The notes beneath the pieces are model-generated. The model did not search any database and had not been told where the DNA came from. It worked only from the letters and a program-made list of their open reading frames with translations. The position numbers were made by a program, and so were the translations under genes. Source: Arsenicicoccus sp. oral taxon 190 (GTDB lineage: Bacteria > Actinomycetota > Actinomycetes > Actinomycetales > Dermatophilaceae). Taken from it: 64,000 bases of DNA. The stretch spans positions 2,790,001 through 2,854,000 of the forward strand of contig NZ_CP012070.1 in NCBI RefSeq assembly GCF_001189535.1. Direction: 5' to 3'. Below, piece after piece: positions 53,888 through 64,000 of this stretch (positions within the stretch are counted from its first letter, which is position 1; each line of letters begins with the position of its first letter).

Positions 53888-54736
53888 TCAGCGGGGCGTT
53901 GCGACCCGCTCCAGCAGCGCGTCCAGGCGGTCGACGAGACCGGTCGGCCCGGCGATGGTGAAGGGGTCGGCGAGGTGGGCCCCGGCCAGGCCCCGGACGA
54001 CTCCGCCGGCCTCGGTGACGACCAGCCAACCACCGGCGAGGTCCCACTCGTGCAGCCCGCGCTCGAAGTAGGCGTCGAGGCGCCCGTCGGCGACCCAGCA
54101 CAGGTCCAGCGCGGCCGACCCGCGGCGCCGGATGTCGCGCACCTCCGGCAGCACCGCGGCGATGACCTGCCCCTGGTCGGCCCGGACCCGGGCCTCGTAG
54201 CCGAACCCGGTGCCGAGCAGGGCGGCCCCGAGCTCGGTCCCCTCCCGTATGCCGAGCGCCCGCTCCCCGGCGGGGCTCAGCAGCCGCGCGCCGCCGCCGC
54301 GGTGAGCCACGTGCGCCTCCTCGGCCACCGGGTCGACGACGGCGGCCGCGACCGGCTCCCAGCCGCCGGGGACGGCGGGGTCGCCGACGACGGCGGCGAC
54401 CGAGACGGCATACGCGGGAATGTCGTAGAGGTAGTTGACGGTGCCGTCGATCGGGTCCACGACCCAGGTGAGCCCGGAGCGGCTCGGCACCCGGCTGCTC
54501 TCCTCGCCGTGGAAGCCGTCCTCGGGTCGGGCCTGGGTGAGCAGCTCGCGGGCCAGGGCCTCCGAGCGCTGGTCCATGATCGTGACCACGTCGGTCAGGC
54601 TGGTCTTGGTGGCGGCGACGCCGAGGTCGCCGGGGCGCTGGTCGACGATCAGGCGCCCGCAGGCCCGGGCGACGTCCAGCGCCAGCGTCTCCAGTGCTGA
54701 CAGGTCGGCGGCGGGCGGGGTCAGCAGCTGCGACAT
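53888..54736 (-). CDS. suhB: Inositol monophosphatase family protein SuhB
   Basis: A 282-residue Mg-dependent phosphatase of the inositol monophosphatase family. Metal-binding motifs are HGEESSR near residue 75, WVVDPIDGTVNYLY near 92, and LHEWDLAGGWLVVTEAGG near 230. It probably hydrolyses inositol phosphate or a related sugar phosphate; in actinobacteria inositol feeds phosphatidylinositol and mycothiol. It follows the ferrochelatase gene by 12 bases and is likely co-transcribed with it. Confidence 0.92.
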   Translation of the reverse strand: MSQLLTPPAADLSALETLALDVARACGRLIVDQRPGDLGVAATKTSLTDVVTIMDQRSEALARELLTQARPEDGFHGEESSRVPSRSGLTWVVDPIDGTVNYLYDIPAYAVSVAAVVGDPAVPGGWEPVAAAVVDPVAEEAHVAHRGGGARLLSPAGERALGIREGTELGAALLGTGFGYEARVRADQGQVIAAVLPEVRDIRRRGSAALDLCWVADGRLDAYFERGLHEWDLAGGWLVVTEAGGVVRGLAGAHLADPFTIAGPTGLVDRLDALLERVATPR

Positions 54737-54748
54737 GCCCTCAGTGTG

Positions 54749-55864
54749 TCACCCGTCGGCGCCGCAGAGTGCAGCCCGGGGGGCCCTGCCGAGGCAGCAG
54801 TCCCGGGGGCACGTGGACCACAGCGGCCGGCCGTCGACCGCGGGCCGGTCCGGCTGCTCGCCGCGGGCCTGCGCCGCGCGCTCCAGGACCAGGTCGGCGA
54901 GCCCGGCGACGAAGGCGGGGTGGGTGCCGACGGTGGGCACCCGGTGGGCGGTGATGCCCAGCCGGCGGGCGGTCGCGGCGGCCTCGGTGTCGAGGTCGTG
55001 CACAACCTCCATGTGGTCGGACACGAAACCGATCGGGGCGAGCACCACGTCCGTGGCGCCCGCGGCGGCCAGCGACTCCAGGTGGTCGTTGACGTCGGGC
55101 TCGAGCCAGGGCTGCTGGGGCGGCCCCGAGCGGGAGCAGTAGACCAGTGAGCTCGGCAGGGCCGTGGCGCGTCGGCGCACCACCTCATCACAGCGGGCGG
55201 CGAGTCGCTCGTGCTGCGCCTGGTAGCTCTCGGCGGGGTCGTCGGGGGGCCCGGAGGACTCCTGCATCCACGTCGGGATGGAGTGGGTGACGTAGGCGAC
55301 GTGGGTGGTGGCGTGCCGCTCGGCCGGGATCGCGGCGACGGTGTCGGCCACCAGGTCCGCCATGGTGTCCGCGAAGCCGGGGTGGGACCAGTAGGGGCGG
55401 ACCTTGTCCAGCGTCACGGAGCGGCCCTCGTCGGCCAGGGTGCCCTGGGCGCCGGCGAGGTCCTCGCGGTACTGCCGGCAGGAGGAGTAGGAGGAGTAGG
55501 CGCTCGTGAGCACGGTGACGACCCGGCGGGCCCCGCCGTCGTGCAGCTCCCGCAGCGTGTCGGCGGCCCAGGGAGCCCAGTTGCGGTTGCCGAGCTCGAC
55601 GGGCAGGTCGGCGCCCCGGGCGGCGAGCTCGGTGCGCAGCGCCGCGGCGAGCGCCCGCCCCAGGTCGTTGACGGGGCTCTTGCCGCCGCGGGCGACGTAG
55701 TGCTCGCCGACGACGGCCAGCCGCTCGTCGGGGATCCCGCGACCCGCCGTCACCTGGCGCAGGAAGGGCATGACGTCCTCCAGCCGCTCCGGCCCGCCGA
55801 AGGACAGCAGCAACACGGCGTCGTAGGGGCGCGCGGGGTCACCCACGGAGGGGTCGGTCGTCAT
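54749..55864 (-). CDS. hemH: Ferrochelatase (coproporphyrin-type)
   Basis: This 371-residue enzyme inserts iron into the porphyrin. In actinobacteria the substrate is coproporphyrin III, so it can also be called CpfC. Blocks include VLLLSFGGPERLEDVMPFL at the N-terminus, TSAYSSYSSCRQYRED near 125, HSIPTWMQ near 185 with the metal-chelating His, and PIGFVSDHMEVVHDLD near 275. YCSRSG and the C-terminal CPRDCC are probable [2Fe-2S] ligands, as in actinobacterial homologues. The ATG follows GAGGAAG and overlaps the upstream gene stop. Confidence 0.94.
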   Translation of the reverse strand: MTTDPSVGDPARPYDAVLLLSFGGPERLEDVMPFLRQVTAGRGIPDERLAVVGEHYVARGGKSPVNDLGRALAAALRTELAARGADLPVELGNRNWAPWAADTLRELHDGGARRVVTVLTSAYSSYSSCRQYREDLAGAQGTLADEGRSVTLDKVRPYWSHPGFADTMADLVADTVAAIPAERHATTHVAYVTHSIPTWMQESSGPPDDPAESYQAQHERLAARCDEVVRRRATALPSSLVYCSRSGPPQQPWLEPDVNDHLESLAAAGATDVVLAPIGFVSDHMEVVHDLDTEAAATARRLGITAHRVPTVGTHPAFVAGLADLVLERAAQARGEQPDRPAVDGRPLWSTCPRDCCLGRAPRAALCGADG

Positions 55865-56487
55865 GGGAGCTTCCTCGGTGAGGTGGGGGCGGACCAGCGC
55901 CAGCGGAGGGCCGCCATACGGACCACGAAGATGAAGGCGGCGCAGCCGACGATGGTCCACGGGCCGTCGAGCTCGAGGGCGTAGGCGCCCGCCAGCAGGG
56001 CGCCGCCGGCCAGGGCCGGCAGGGCGTAGAGGCCGGTGCGCAGGACCTCGGGGACCACCCCGGCGAGCACGTCGCGCAGGATGCCGCCGCCGACCGCCGT
56101 GACCAGGCCCACCAGCACGGCCTCCAGGGCCGGGGCGCCCCGGCCGAGCGCCTTGAGGGTGCCGGCCAGCATGAAGGTCGCGAGGCCCACGGCGTCCATG
56201 GTCAGCAGGACCCGGGAGAATCGCTGCACCAGGTGGGCGTAGCCGAACGCCACGGACCCGGCGAGGACGGCGGCCAGCACGAGCCGCCAGTCGGTGAGGT
56301 TGGCCGGGGTCACGTCGAGGATCACGTCCCGGACGATGCCGCCGCCGAGGGCGGTCACGCAGGCCAGGACCAGCACGCCGAAGAGGTCGAGCCCCTTGCG
56401 GACCCCCACGAGCCCGCCGGAGAGGGCGAACGCGAGGACACCGACGATGTCGAGGCCGAGCAGGGCTTGGGTGTACGTCGTCCGCAT
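55861..56487 (-). CDS. TRIC-type (UPF0126) cation channel family protein
   Basis: A 208-residue membrane protein with seven helices in two similar halves, each holding the family signature (VTALGGGIVRDVIL near residue 45 and VTAVGGGILRDVLAG near 130). KGLD after the first helix is also typical. Bacterial TRIC homologues are trimeric potassium or cation channels; the ion here is inferred. A TAGGCT box lies 9 bases upstream of the ATG, so the leader is very short. It overlaps hemH by ATGA. Confidence 0.9.
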   Translation of the reverse strand: MRTTYTQALLGLDIVGVLAFALSGGLVGVRKGLDLFGVLVLACVTALGGGIVRDVILDVTPANLTDWRLVLAAVLAGSVAFGYAHLVQRFSRVLLTMDAVGLATFMLAGTLKALGRGAPALEAVLVGLVTAVGGGILRDVLAGVVPEVLRTGLYALPALAGGALLAGAYALELDGPWTIVGCAAFIFVVRMAALRWRWSAPTSPRKLP

Positions 56488-56496
56488 GGTGGCCTC

Positions 56497-56502
56497 AGCC
56501 TA
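56497..56502 (-). promoter_or_regulatory. -10 element upstream of the TRIC gene
   Basis: Minus-strand TAGGCT ends 9 bases before the ATG at 56487; the transcript would have almost no leader. Confidence 0.5.
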
Positions 56503-56549
56503 GTGGGTGCGGCGTGCCCGGTTGGTGACGGCTCGTATCCATGACAGCC

Positions 56550-56555
56550 TAGCCT
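56550..56555 (+). promoter_or_regulatory. -10 element upstream of sepH
   Basis: TAGCCT lies 34 bases before the ATG at 56590, leaving a short leader that contains GGAGAG. Confidence 0.5.
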
Positions 56556-56589
56556 CGACGTGCGGGCGTGGAGGACGGAGAGCCGACGG

Positions 56590-58149
56590 ATGGAGCCTAC
56601 TGGCGTGCAGGACCTGCGGTTGGTCGGGATCGCCGACGACGGGGGGCACCTGCTCCTGGCGTCGCAGGACGGCAGCCGCTACCGGGTGCCCCTCGACGCC
56701 ACCCTGCGCTCCGCGGTCCGGCACGAGCGGCCGCGGGCCGAGGAGCCCGGCGCCGAGCGCGAGCCCGTGAGCCCGCGTCAGGTGCAGGCCCTGATCCGCG
56801 CCGGCGCGTCCACCGACGAGGTCGCCGAGATCTCCGGGTGGACGCTGGACAAGATCGCCCGCTACGAAGGCCCGATCATCGCCGAGCGCGAGCACGTCGC
56901 GGGGCTCGCCACCGGGGTGCGGCTGCGGCCGGCATCCGCCGGCGCGCCGCTGCTGGGTGCCCGGGTGGCCGAGCGGTTGACCGAGCGTGGCGTGGACCCG
57001 CAGAGCGCGTCCTGGGACGCGTGGCGCGCGGCGGGAGCGCCGTGGACGCTGGCGCTCACCTTCGCGGCCGGTGGTCGGCTGCGCGAGGCCCGGTGGCACT
57101 TCGACCTGGGCACGCGCAGCGTCGAGGCGATCGACGACGAGGCGCGCTGGTTGACCGGCGACGACGCCCCGCACAACCCCGAGCCGCTGGTGCCGCTGTC
57201 GACCCGACCCCGCGTGTATGACGTGGAGAGCGAGGGCGGCATCCACTCCGACGCCTCCAGCGAGGGGGCCGGCCCGGAGCCGCTGATCGTCGAGACCCGA
57301 GCCGCCCGGCGCCACCTCGAGCCGGACGAGGACAGCGAGCTGGTGGCCTCGATGCGCGAGCGCAGCAAGGCGGCCCGTCGCCGGTCGCGCCGCTCCCCCG
57401 CCCGAGGCCGGGGCACGCACGCGCAGGACGCGCTGCCCGGCACCGAGCACAGCCGTCCGGAGCAGCCTGAGCAGGGTGGGCAAGCTGAGCAGGGCGAGCA
57501 GCGCGAGCAGGGTGGCCAGCCCGAGCAGACGGCCGCGGCAGGTCGGGTCGAGGCGCGCCCGGAGCCGTCAGCGACCCCCGCGGCAGACCTCCCCGCCGAC
57601 CCGACGGCTGGGTCGCCCGTCGCCGAGATCGACGCGGTCGTGGAGCAGGCCTCGCAGCCCGCGCCGCCGCGGACGGCGGCACTGCCCGAGCACCCGGAGC
57701 GGCACGACGACGACCCCCAGGACGCGCCGGCGGTGGAGGTCGAGCGCTCCGAGGCGCGGGTCGTGCCGGTGAGCGAAGCCGCGCACCCGCGGGTGCCGGG
57801 GCAGGTGGAGTTCCCGGGCCTGGGCGCGGCCGACGTCGAGGACCACGCCGCGACCAGCGATCAGCCGGCCACCAGGGGCGAGGGCTCGGCAGAGCTCGAG
57901 GCGCCCAGGGTCGAGGAGCGGTCGGCGGATCCCGCGACCCCCCGGGCCGAGGAGCCCAGGGCCGAGGAGAAGTCGGCGGGTCCGGCGAGCCCTGAGGGCC
58001 CGGGGACGGCCGCCGGCTCCGACTCGACCTCCGGCCCCGACTCGACCTCCGGGCGGCCCCGGCCGCGCCCCGCTCAGCGGCGCAAGGGCGGCCGACCGTC
58101 GGTGCCGAGCTGGGACGACATCATGTTCGGCAGCAAGCAGGACGACTGA
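56590..58149 (+). CDS. sepH: Cell division protein SepH
   Basis: SepH is an actinobacterial FtsZ-binding protein that promotes Z-ring assembly. The 519-residue protein has the N-terminal SepH domain (residues 5-200; VQDLRLVGIADDGGHLLL) with a helix-turn-helix motif IRAGASTDEVAEISGW that mediates FtsZ contact. A long disordered, Pro/Glu/Gln-rich linker follows (PEQPEQGGQAEQGEQREQGG), then the conserved C-terminal motif RKGGRPSVPSWDDIMFGSKQ. The start at 56590 follows GGAGAG; a GTG five codons later is an alternative. It ends 3 bases before the convergent VOC gene. Confidence 0.92.
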   Translation: MEPTGVQDLRLVGIADDGGHLLLASQDGSRYRVPLDATLRSAVRHERPRAEEPGAEREPVSPRQVQALIRAGASTDEVAEISGWTLDKIARYEGPIIAEREHVAGLATGVRLRPASAGAPLLGARVAERLTERGVDPQSASWDAWRAAGAPWTLALTFAAGGRLREARWHFDLGTRSVEAIDDEARWLTGDDAPHNPEPLVPLSTRPRVYDVESEGGIHSDASSEGAGPEPLIVETRAARRHLEPDEDSELVASMRERSKAARRRSRRSPARGRGTHAQDALPGTEHSRPEQPEQGGQAEQGEQREQGGQPEQTAAAGRVEARPEPSATPAADLPADPTAGSPVAEIDAVVEQASQPAPPRTAALPEHPERHDDDPQDAPAVEVERSEARVVPVSEAAHPRVPGQVEFPGLGAADVEDHAATSDQPATRGEGSAELEAPRVEERSADPATPRAEEPRAEEKSAGPASPEGPGTAAGSDSTSGPDSTSGRPRPRPAQRRKGGRPSVPSWDDIMFGSKQDD

Positions 58150-58152
58150 GCC

Positions 58153-58554
58153 TCAGCGGTTGCGCGAGGACAGCACGCAGAACTCGTTGCCCTCCGGGTC
58201 GGCCAGCACCGTCCAGGTCGCGTCGTCGGACTGGCCGACGTCCACGCGCGTCGCGCCCATCGCCAGCAGACGCTCGATCTGGGCGTCGCGGTCGTCCTCG
58301 AGGTGGGGTGCCAGGTCGAGGTGCACCCGGTTCTTCACCGTGCGGCCCTCCGCGACCGGGACGAAGACCAGCCCCGGGGGCGCCGACGCCCACGCCTGCG
58401 CGTCGACCTCGGCGTCGGAGTGGTCCCGCCCGATCAGGGCCACCTCCTGGTCGTCCTCGTAGACGATGCGCCAGTCCAGCACCTCCGCCCACCAGCGGGC
58501 CTGGGCGGCGATGTCGTGGCAGTCGACGACGACGGTGTAGAGACGAAGGTTCAT
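58153..58554 (-). CDS. VOC (glyoxalase/bleomycin-resistance fold) protein
   Basis: A 133-residue single-repeat VOC-fold protein. It begins MNLRLYTVVVDCHDIAAQARW and ends with the usual VLADPEGNEFCVLS. HLDLAP near residue 78 and the Glu in EGNEFCV are possible metal ligands. Members of this family range from glyoxalases to antibiotic-binding proteins, so no reaction can be assigned. The gene is often found beside sepH in related bacteria. The start excludes an N-terminal extension of 24 residues that lacks family similarity. Confidence 0.8.
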   Translation of the reverse strand: MNLRLYTVVVDCHDIAAQARWWAEVLDWRIVYEDDQEVALIGRDHSDAEVDAQAWASAPPGLVFVPVAEGRTVKNRVHLDLAPHLEDDRDAQIERLLAMGATRVDVGQSDDATWTVLADPEGNEFCVLSSRNR

Positions 58555-58632
58555 GGGTCCAGCCTGGCACCGGACCCGGACGGTGCGCGTCCGCAAGCCC
58601 TGGTCGGCGGGACGGGGGTGCGGCATACGGCT

Positions 58633-58660
58633 GGGCGCCGCCCCCGCAGGAGCGGCGCCC
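58633..58660 (-). terminator. Hairpin after ppdK
   Basis: GGGCGCCGC (58633-58641) pairs with GCGGCGCCC (58652-58660) around a 10-base loop, 20 bases past the ppdK stop. Confidence 0.65.
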
Positions 58661-58680
58661 GCCAGGAGGAGGCCGGCCGG

Positions 58681-61383
<2,703 letters not shown>

Positions 61384-61414
61384 CGATCGTCTCCCTTGAC
61401 AACCTGGTGGCTTC

Positions 61415-61446
61415 GAGCCGGCCGCTGGCGAGGAGCCGGCCGGCTC
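61415..61446 (-). terminator. Hairpin between the GNAT gene and ppdK
   Basis: GAGCCGGCC (61415-61423) pairs with GGCCGGCTC (61438-61446). It lies just past the GNAT stop and could end that transcript before ppdK. Confidence 0.55.
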
Positions 61447-61463
61447 GCCCTTGTGACCACAAC

Positions 61464-62153
61464 CTAACCGCCGGCTGCCGGGCTGTCCTGGGCGGGGGTG
61501 GTGTCCCAGGTCACAACGCGCCGAGCGGGTGGTCCTGGGTCAGGCGCGGCCGGCTCGACCGTGCGCGTCATGATCCAGGCGTGCTTGCCCACCTGGCGGA
61601 CCCGGGTGAAGCCGAGGTCCTCCAGCAGCTCGGCGGTGGCGCTGAAGAGGAACCGGCCCTGCGCGGTGCGGCCGTCCGTGACCTCGCTGATCGCCTCCAC
61701 CACGCCACCACCGGCCGCCGCCACCAGCGCGAGCGCCCCGACCACCGCGCGCCGCGCCAGCCCCTGACCGCGGTGCCTGGGGTCGACGTAGACGCAGGTG
61801 AGCCGCCAGTCCGGCGCCGGCGGAGGCTCCTGGTCGTAGGCGCGCCGGTGCTTGATGCCGGACAGCTCGTGCGGGTCGCCATACTGCGCCCAGGCCTGCG
61901 CCCGACCCTCCTGGTCGAGCACCAGCGCGGCGTGCGCCGCGTCGTCCAGCACCCTGTCCCGCTTGACCCGGCGGTGGTCCAGCCGCTGCCCGCACTCGGG
62001 GTGGTAGCCGATGCACCAACAGCCGCCGAAGATGCCGTTGTTGCGCTCGACGAGCTCGGCGAAGGCGTCCCAGGTCTGCTCCGACAGCGGGACGACCCGC
62101 AGGCCGTCGGGGATGTCGGGCGTGGGGGCGGGCACGTCGATCTCGTCGGTCAT
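61464..62153 (-). CDS. GNAT-family N-acetyltransferase
   Basis: A 229-residue protein with a GNAT fold. The acetyl-CoA site is LTCVYVDPRHRGQGLARRAVVGA near residue 115 (R/Q-x-x-G-x-G/A pattern). The N-terminal region GIFGGCWCIGYHPECG has three cysteines and resembles a group of uncharacterised actinobacterial acetyltransferases. The substrate is unknown. A TAGCCT box lies 7 bases upstream of the ATG, so the transcript is probably leaderless. Confidence 0.85.
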   Translation of the reverse strand: MTDEIDVPAPTPDIPDGLRVVPLSEQTWDAFAELVERNNGIFGGCWCIGYHPECGQRLDHRRVKRDRVLDDAAHAALVLDQEGRAQAWAQYGDPHELSGIKHRRAYDQEPPPAPDWRLTCVYVDPRHRGQGLARRAVVGALALVAAAGGGVVEAISEVTDGRTAQGRFLFSATAELLEDLGFTRVRQVGKHAWIMTRTVEPAAPDPGPPARRVVTWDTTPAQDSPAAGG

Positions 62154-62160
62154 GGCGACT

Positions 62161-62166
62161 AGGCTA
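62161..62166 (-). promoter_or_regulatory. -10 element of a leaderless promoter (GNAT gene)
   Basis: Minus-strand TAGCCT is followed by 7 bases and the ATG at 62153. Confidence 0.6.
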
Positions 62167-62228
62167 GGCAGGGTTGCGGACGGTGCACGTCCGGAGCGAC
62201 CGAGGAGGTCCCCGGCGCGGACGATCGG

Positions 62229-62909
62229 CTAGGCGGGCAGTCCCGGCCCCGGGTCTCCCTCGCGCCAGTGCCGACGGCACAGCACCCGGTATGTCGCTCC
62301 CGCGCCCCCGCCACCGAGGTCGCCGACGGCCACCTGGGCCCCGGAGCGGATCACCGTGCCCGCCTCGATGCGGGCGTTGACCCGCCCGGCCTGGCCGCAC
62401 CAGCAGAGCACCTCGACGAGGTCGAGGATGTCGTCGGCCAGCTCCACGAGCCGCTGCGACCCGGGGAAGGTGCGCGAGTCGAAGGCCGTGAGCAGCCCGA
62501 AGCAGTCGACGTCGACGGCCATCTGGTCGACGAGCAGCGCGAGCTCGTCCACCTGCTCGGGGGTGAGGAACTGCGCCTCGTCCACGATCACGAAGCCGCG
62601 CGGCGGCAGCGCCTCCCCGATGGTGGCGACGAAGTCCGTGTCTTCGGTGAACTCCCGTGCCGACACGGACATCCCGAGACGCGAGGACAGGGTGGCGCTG
62701 CCGGCGCGGTCGGAGGAGGTGAAGATCAGGCCGGGGCGACCGGCCTGGCGCCGGTGGAAGCCCACCTGGATGGCCAGCGCAGACTTGCCGGCCCCCATCA
62801 GACCGGCGTGGAAGCGCAGCCGGCCGACCGCGGGCGCGAGGTGGCAGATGCCGAAGAGCGGGTTCTGGTCCGGGCTGGGGCGGGCGGGAGCCTGGTCGGC
62901 CTCCGTCAT
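62229..62909 (-). CDS. tdk: Thymidine kinase
   Basis: A 226-residue type II thymidine kinase for dTMP salvage. It has the P-loop LRFHAGLMGAGKSALAI near residue 30, the DEAQFLTPEQVDEL Walker-B-like motif near 110, and a zinc-site remnant LCWCGQAGRVNAR near 165 with a later Cys in VLCRRHW. The N-terminus has about 25 extra residues before the P-loop. The ATG overlaps the stop of the upstream alkaline phosphatase-like gene, so the two are coupled. Together with dut it covers dTTP supply. Confidence 0.9.
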   Translation of the reverse strand: MTEADQAPARPSPDQNPLFGICHLAPAVGRLRFHAGLMGAGKSALAIQVGFHRRQAGRPGLIFTSSDRAGSATLSSRLGMSVSAREFTEDTDFVATIGEALPPRGFVIVDEAQFLTPEQVDELALLVDQMAVDVDCFGLLTAFDSRTFPGSQRLVELADDILDLVEVLCWCGQAGRVNARIEAGTVIRSGAQVAVGDLGGGGAGATYRVLCRRHWREGDPGPGLPA

Positions 62910-64000
62910 CGGGCGCTCCTCGCGGGGTAGGTGAGCAGGGGGATGGCGGTCTCGTGGTCGGTCACGGAGCCGTGGACGCCGAGCAGCGCGACGAGCTCGG
63001 GGCGCATCACCCGGGTGTCGACGACCGCGAGCGACCCGGTCATGGCCACGACGACGTCGCCGATGCGCGGCAGCACCCGCGGCTCGACGGCGCCGAACCA
63101 CCCTCGCTCCACGACCTCCTCGCGGGTCAGCACCAGCGCGTCCTGCCCGAGGCGGGCCGACCACCGGTCGGTCACGGCTGCCGTCCGGCGCGGGTCGTCC
63201 AGGTAGAGCTGCAGGGCCCGCGGCTCGCCGCCGACGTGGCGGACGTCGGCGGCCAGGTCCGCCTCGACCGCCACGTCCAGCCGGTCCGCGAGCGGGATGT
63301 CGACCATCCCGTGGTCCGCGGTCACGTGCAGCGCGCTGTCGTCGGGCAGCAGCGTCGCGAGCCGGGCCAGCTGCGCGTCGACGGCCTCCAGCTCGGCGGT
63401 CCACTGCGGGGACTGCCAGCCGTGGACGTGCCCGACCTTGTCCAGGTCGCCCCAGTAGAGGTAGACCAGCGACCGGTCGGCGGCCCCGGCGGCGCGCGCC
63501 GCCACCTCCACCCGGGCGTCGAGGTCCTTGGCCCCCTGGAAGGCGCCGCCGCGCAGCGCGGCGTTGGTCAGCCCGGAGCCGTCGAAGAAGTGGGGCCCGA
63601 CGCGGGTGACGGACACCCCCGCCGCGGCGCACCGCTGGAAGACCGTCTCGTGCGGCTGCCAGGCGAAGGGGTCGACGCCCTCGTCCCAGGCCAGCTCGTT
63701 GAAGGTGCGGTCCTCCCCCGGCACCAGGACCTGGTAGCCGACCAGCCCGTGCGCCCCCGGCGGCAGACCGGTGCCGAAGGTCCCCATGCTGGTGGCCGTG
63801 GTGGACGGGAAGCCGGACTGCAGCACCGGCGAGCCCTCCAGGGCCGACCGCAGGAACGGCGCGTGCCCCCGCCGGGCCTCGAGCAGCCTCCGGCCGAGCC
63901 CGTCGACCAGCACGACCACGGCGCGCCGGGACGGGGGCAGCGACATACGGCCCACCTCGCGGGGCCCGAGCTCGACGCCGAGCGAGCGGGCGACCGCCGG
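62906..64000 (-). CDS. Alkaline phosphatase superfamily protein (nucleotide pyrophosphatase-like, 5' end missing)
   Basis: A phosphodiesterase or phosphatase of the alkaline phosphatase superfamily. The metal-site Asp lies in AVVVLVDGLGRRLLE, the nucleophile Thr in SGFPSTTATSMGTFGTG, and further ligands in YWGDLDKVGHVHGW and VTADHGMVD. An internal ATG at 63946 has a fair ribosome site. But the frame stays open to the window edge, and the preceding residues AVARSLGVELGPREVG resemble the N-terminus of actinobacterial homologues, so I treat the gene as starting outside. The substrate is unknown. Its stop overlaps the thymidine kinase start. Confidence 0.85.
   Translation of the reverse strand, partial: PAVARSLGVELGPREVGRMSLPPSRRAVVVLVDGLGRRLLEARRGHAPFLRSALEGSPVLQSGFPSTTATSMGTFGTGLPPGAHGLVGYQVLVPGEDRTFNELAWDEGVDPFAWQPHETVFQRCAAAGVSVTRVGPHFFDGSGLTNAALRGGAFQGAKDLDARVEVAARAAGAADRSLVYLYWGDLDKVGHVHGWQSPQWTAELEAVDAQLARLATLLPDDSALHVTADHGMVDIPLADRLDVAVEADLAADVRHVGGEPRALQLYLDDPRRTAAVTDRWSARLGQDALVLTREEVVERGWFGAVEPRVLPRIGDVVVAMTGSLAVVDTRVMRPELVALLGVHGSVTDHETAIPLLTYPARSAR

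Overview
The window is a very GC-rich (about 70% or more), densely coded chromosomal segment from an actinobacterium. The proteins and gene order (suf operon, ctaA/ctaB, tkt-tal-zwf-opcA-pgl, RbpA, SepH, DUF3000, DUF3159, DUF3710, DUF4193, ceoBC, dut, suhB) fit Actinomycetota. A member of Micrococcales close to Intrasporangiaceae is my best guess from protein similarity, but the sequence alone cannot fix the genus. I see no rRNA, tRNA, insertion sequence, phage, CRISPR array or replication origin. About 56 protein genes are supported, and no stretch over 300 bases lacks a gene.

Layout. 1-3643 (minus): Suf Fe-S assembly operon (sufR-sufB-sufD-Rieske ferredoxin), cut by the left edge. 3763-7567: ABC exporter pair, heme A synthase ctaA and, convergently, heme O synthase ctaB. 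7752-14825 (plus): pentose phosphate operon tkt-tal-zwf-opcA-pgl. 14855-16719 (minus): rbpA, secG, hemE. 16798-22902 (plus): DUF3000, an orphan LuxR-type response regulator, an HRDC/RNase D protein and a thiolase/FadB beta-oxidation pair. 22993-25541: a HTH-MurA fusion and a DUF808 membrane protein.

25548-28725 (minus) is a peroxide-defence operon ahpC-ahpF-oxyR with a near-consensus four-part OxyR operator, divergent from an M3 metallopeptidase. 31063-37309 (minus): HAD phosphatase, F420-type LLM oxidoreductase, dxs, a small unknown gene and a glycogen-debranching-type glycosidase. 37439-41767 (plus): LacI regulator and sugar ABC importer without an ATPase, with matching operators on both sides of lacI. 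41800-49441 (minus): secreted M43 metalloprotease, aconitase with twin palindromic operators, a TrmA/RumA-type RNA methyltransferase and a KimA-like APC permease. 49522-50914 (plus): two TrkA/CeoB-CeoC potassium-regulatory proteins. 50979-56487 (minus): DUF3159, OB-fold, DUF3710, dut, DUF4193, suhB, ferrochelatase and a TRIC-type channel. 56590-64000: cell-division protein SepH, then on the minus strand VOC protein, pyruvate phosphate dikinase, GNAT, thymidine kinase and an alkaline-phosphatase-superfamily protein cut by the right edge.

Most of the content is conserved housekeeping, and I found no defence island, biosynthetic cluster or clearly new system. The most informative signals are regulatory: an OxyR operator between ahpC and the M3 peptidase, twin TCTTGACGTCAAGA palindromes before aconitase, paired LacI operators, a palindrome in the suf promoter, and many leaderless genes with a TAnnnT element 6-8 bases before the start codon. 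Protein oddities include a histone-H1-like Lys/Ala/Ser tail on OpcA, a His/Asp repeat tail on a DUF3710 protein, a HTH-MurA fusion, and a response regulator lacking standard receiver residues.
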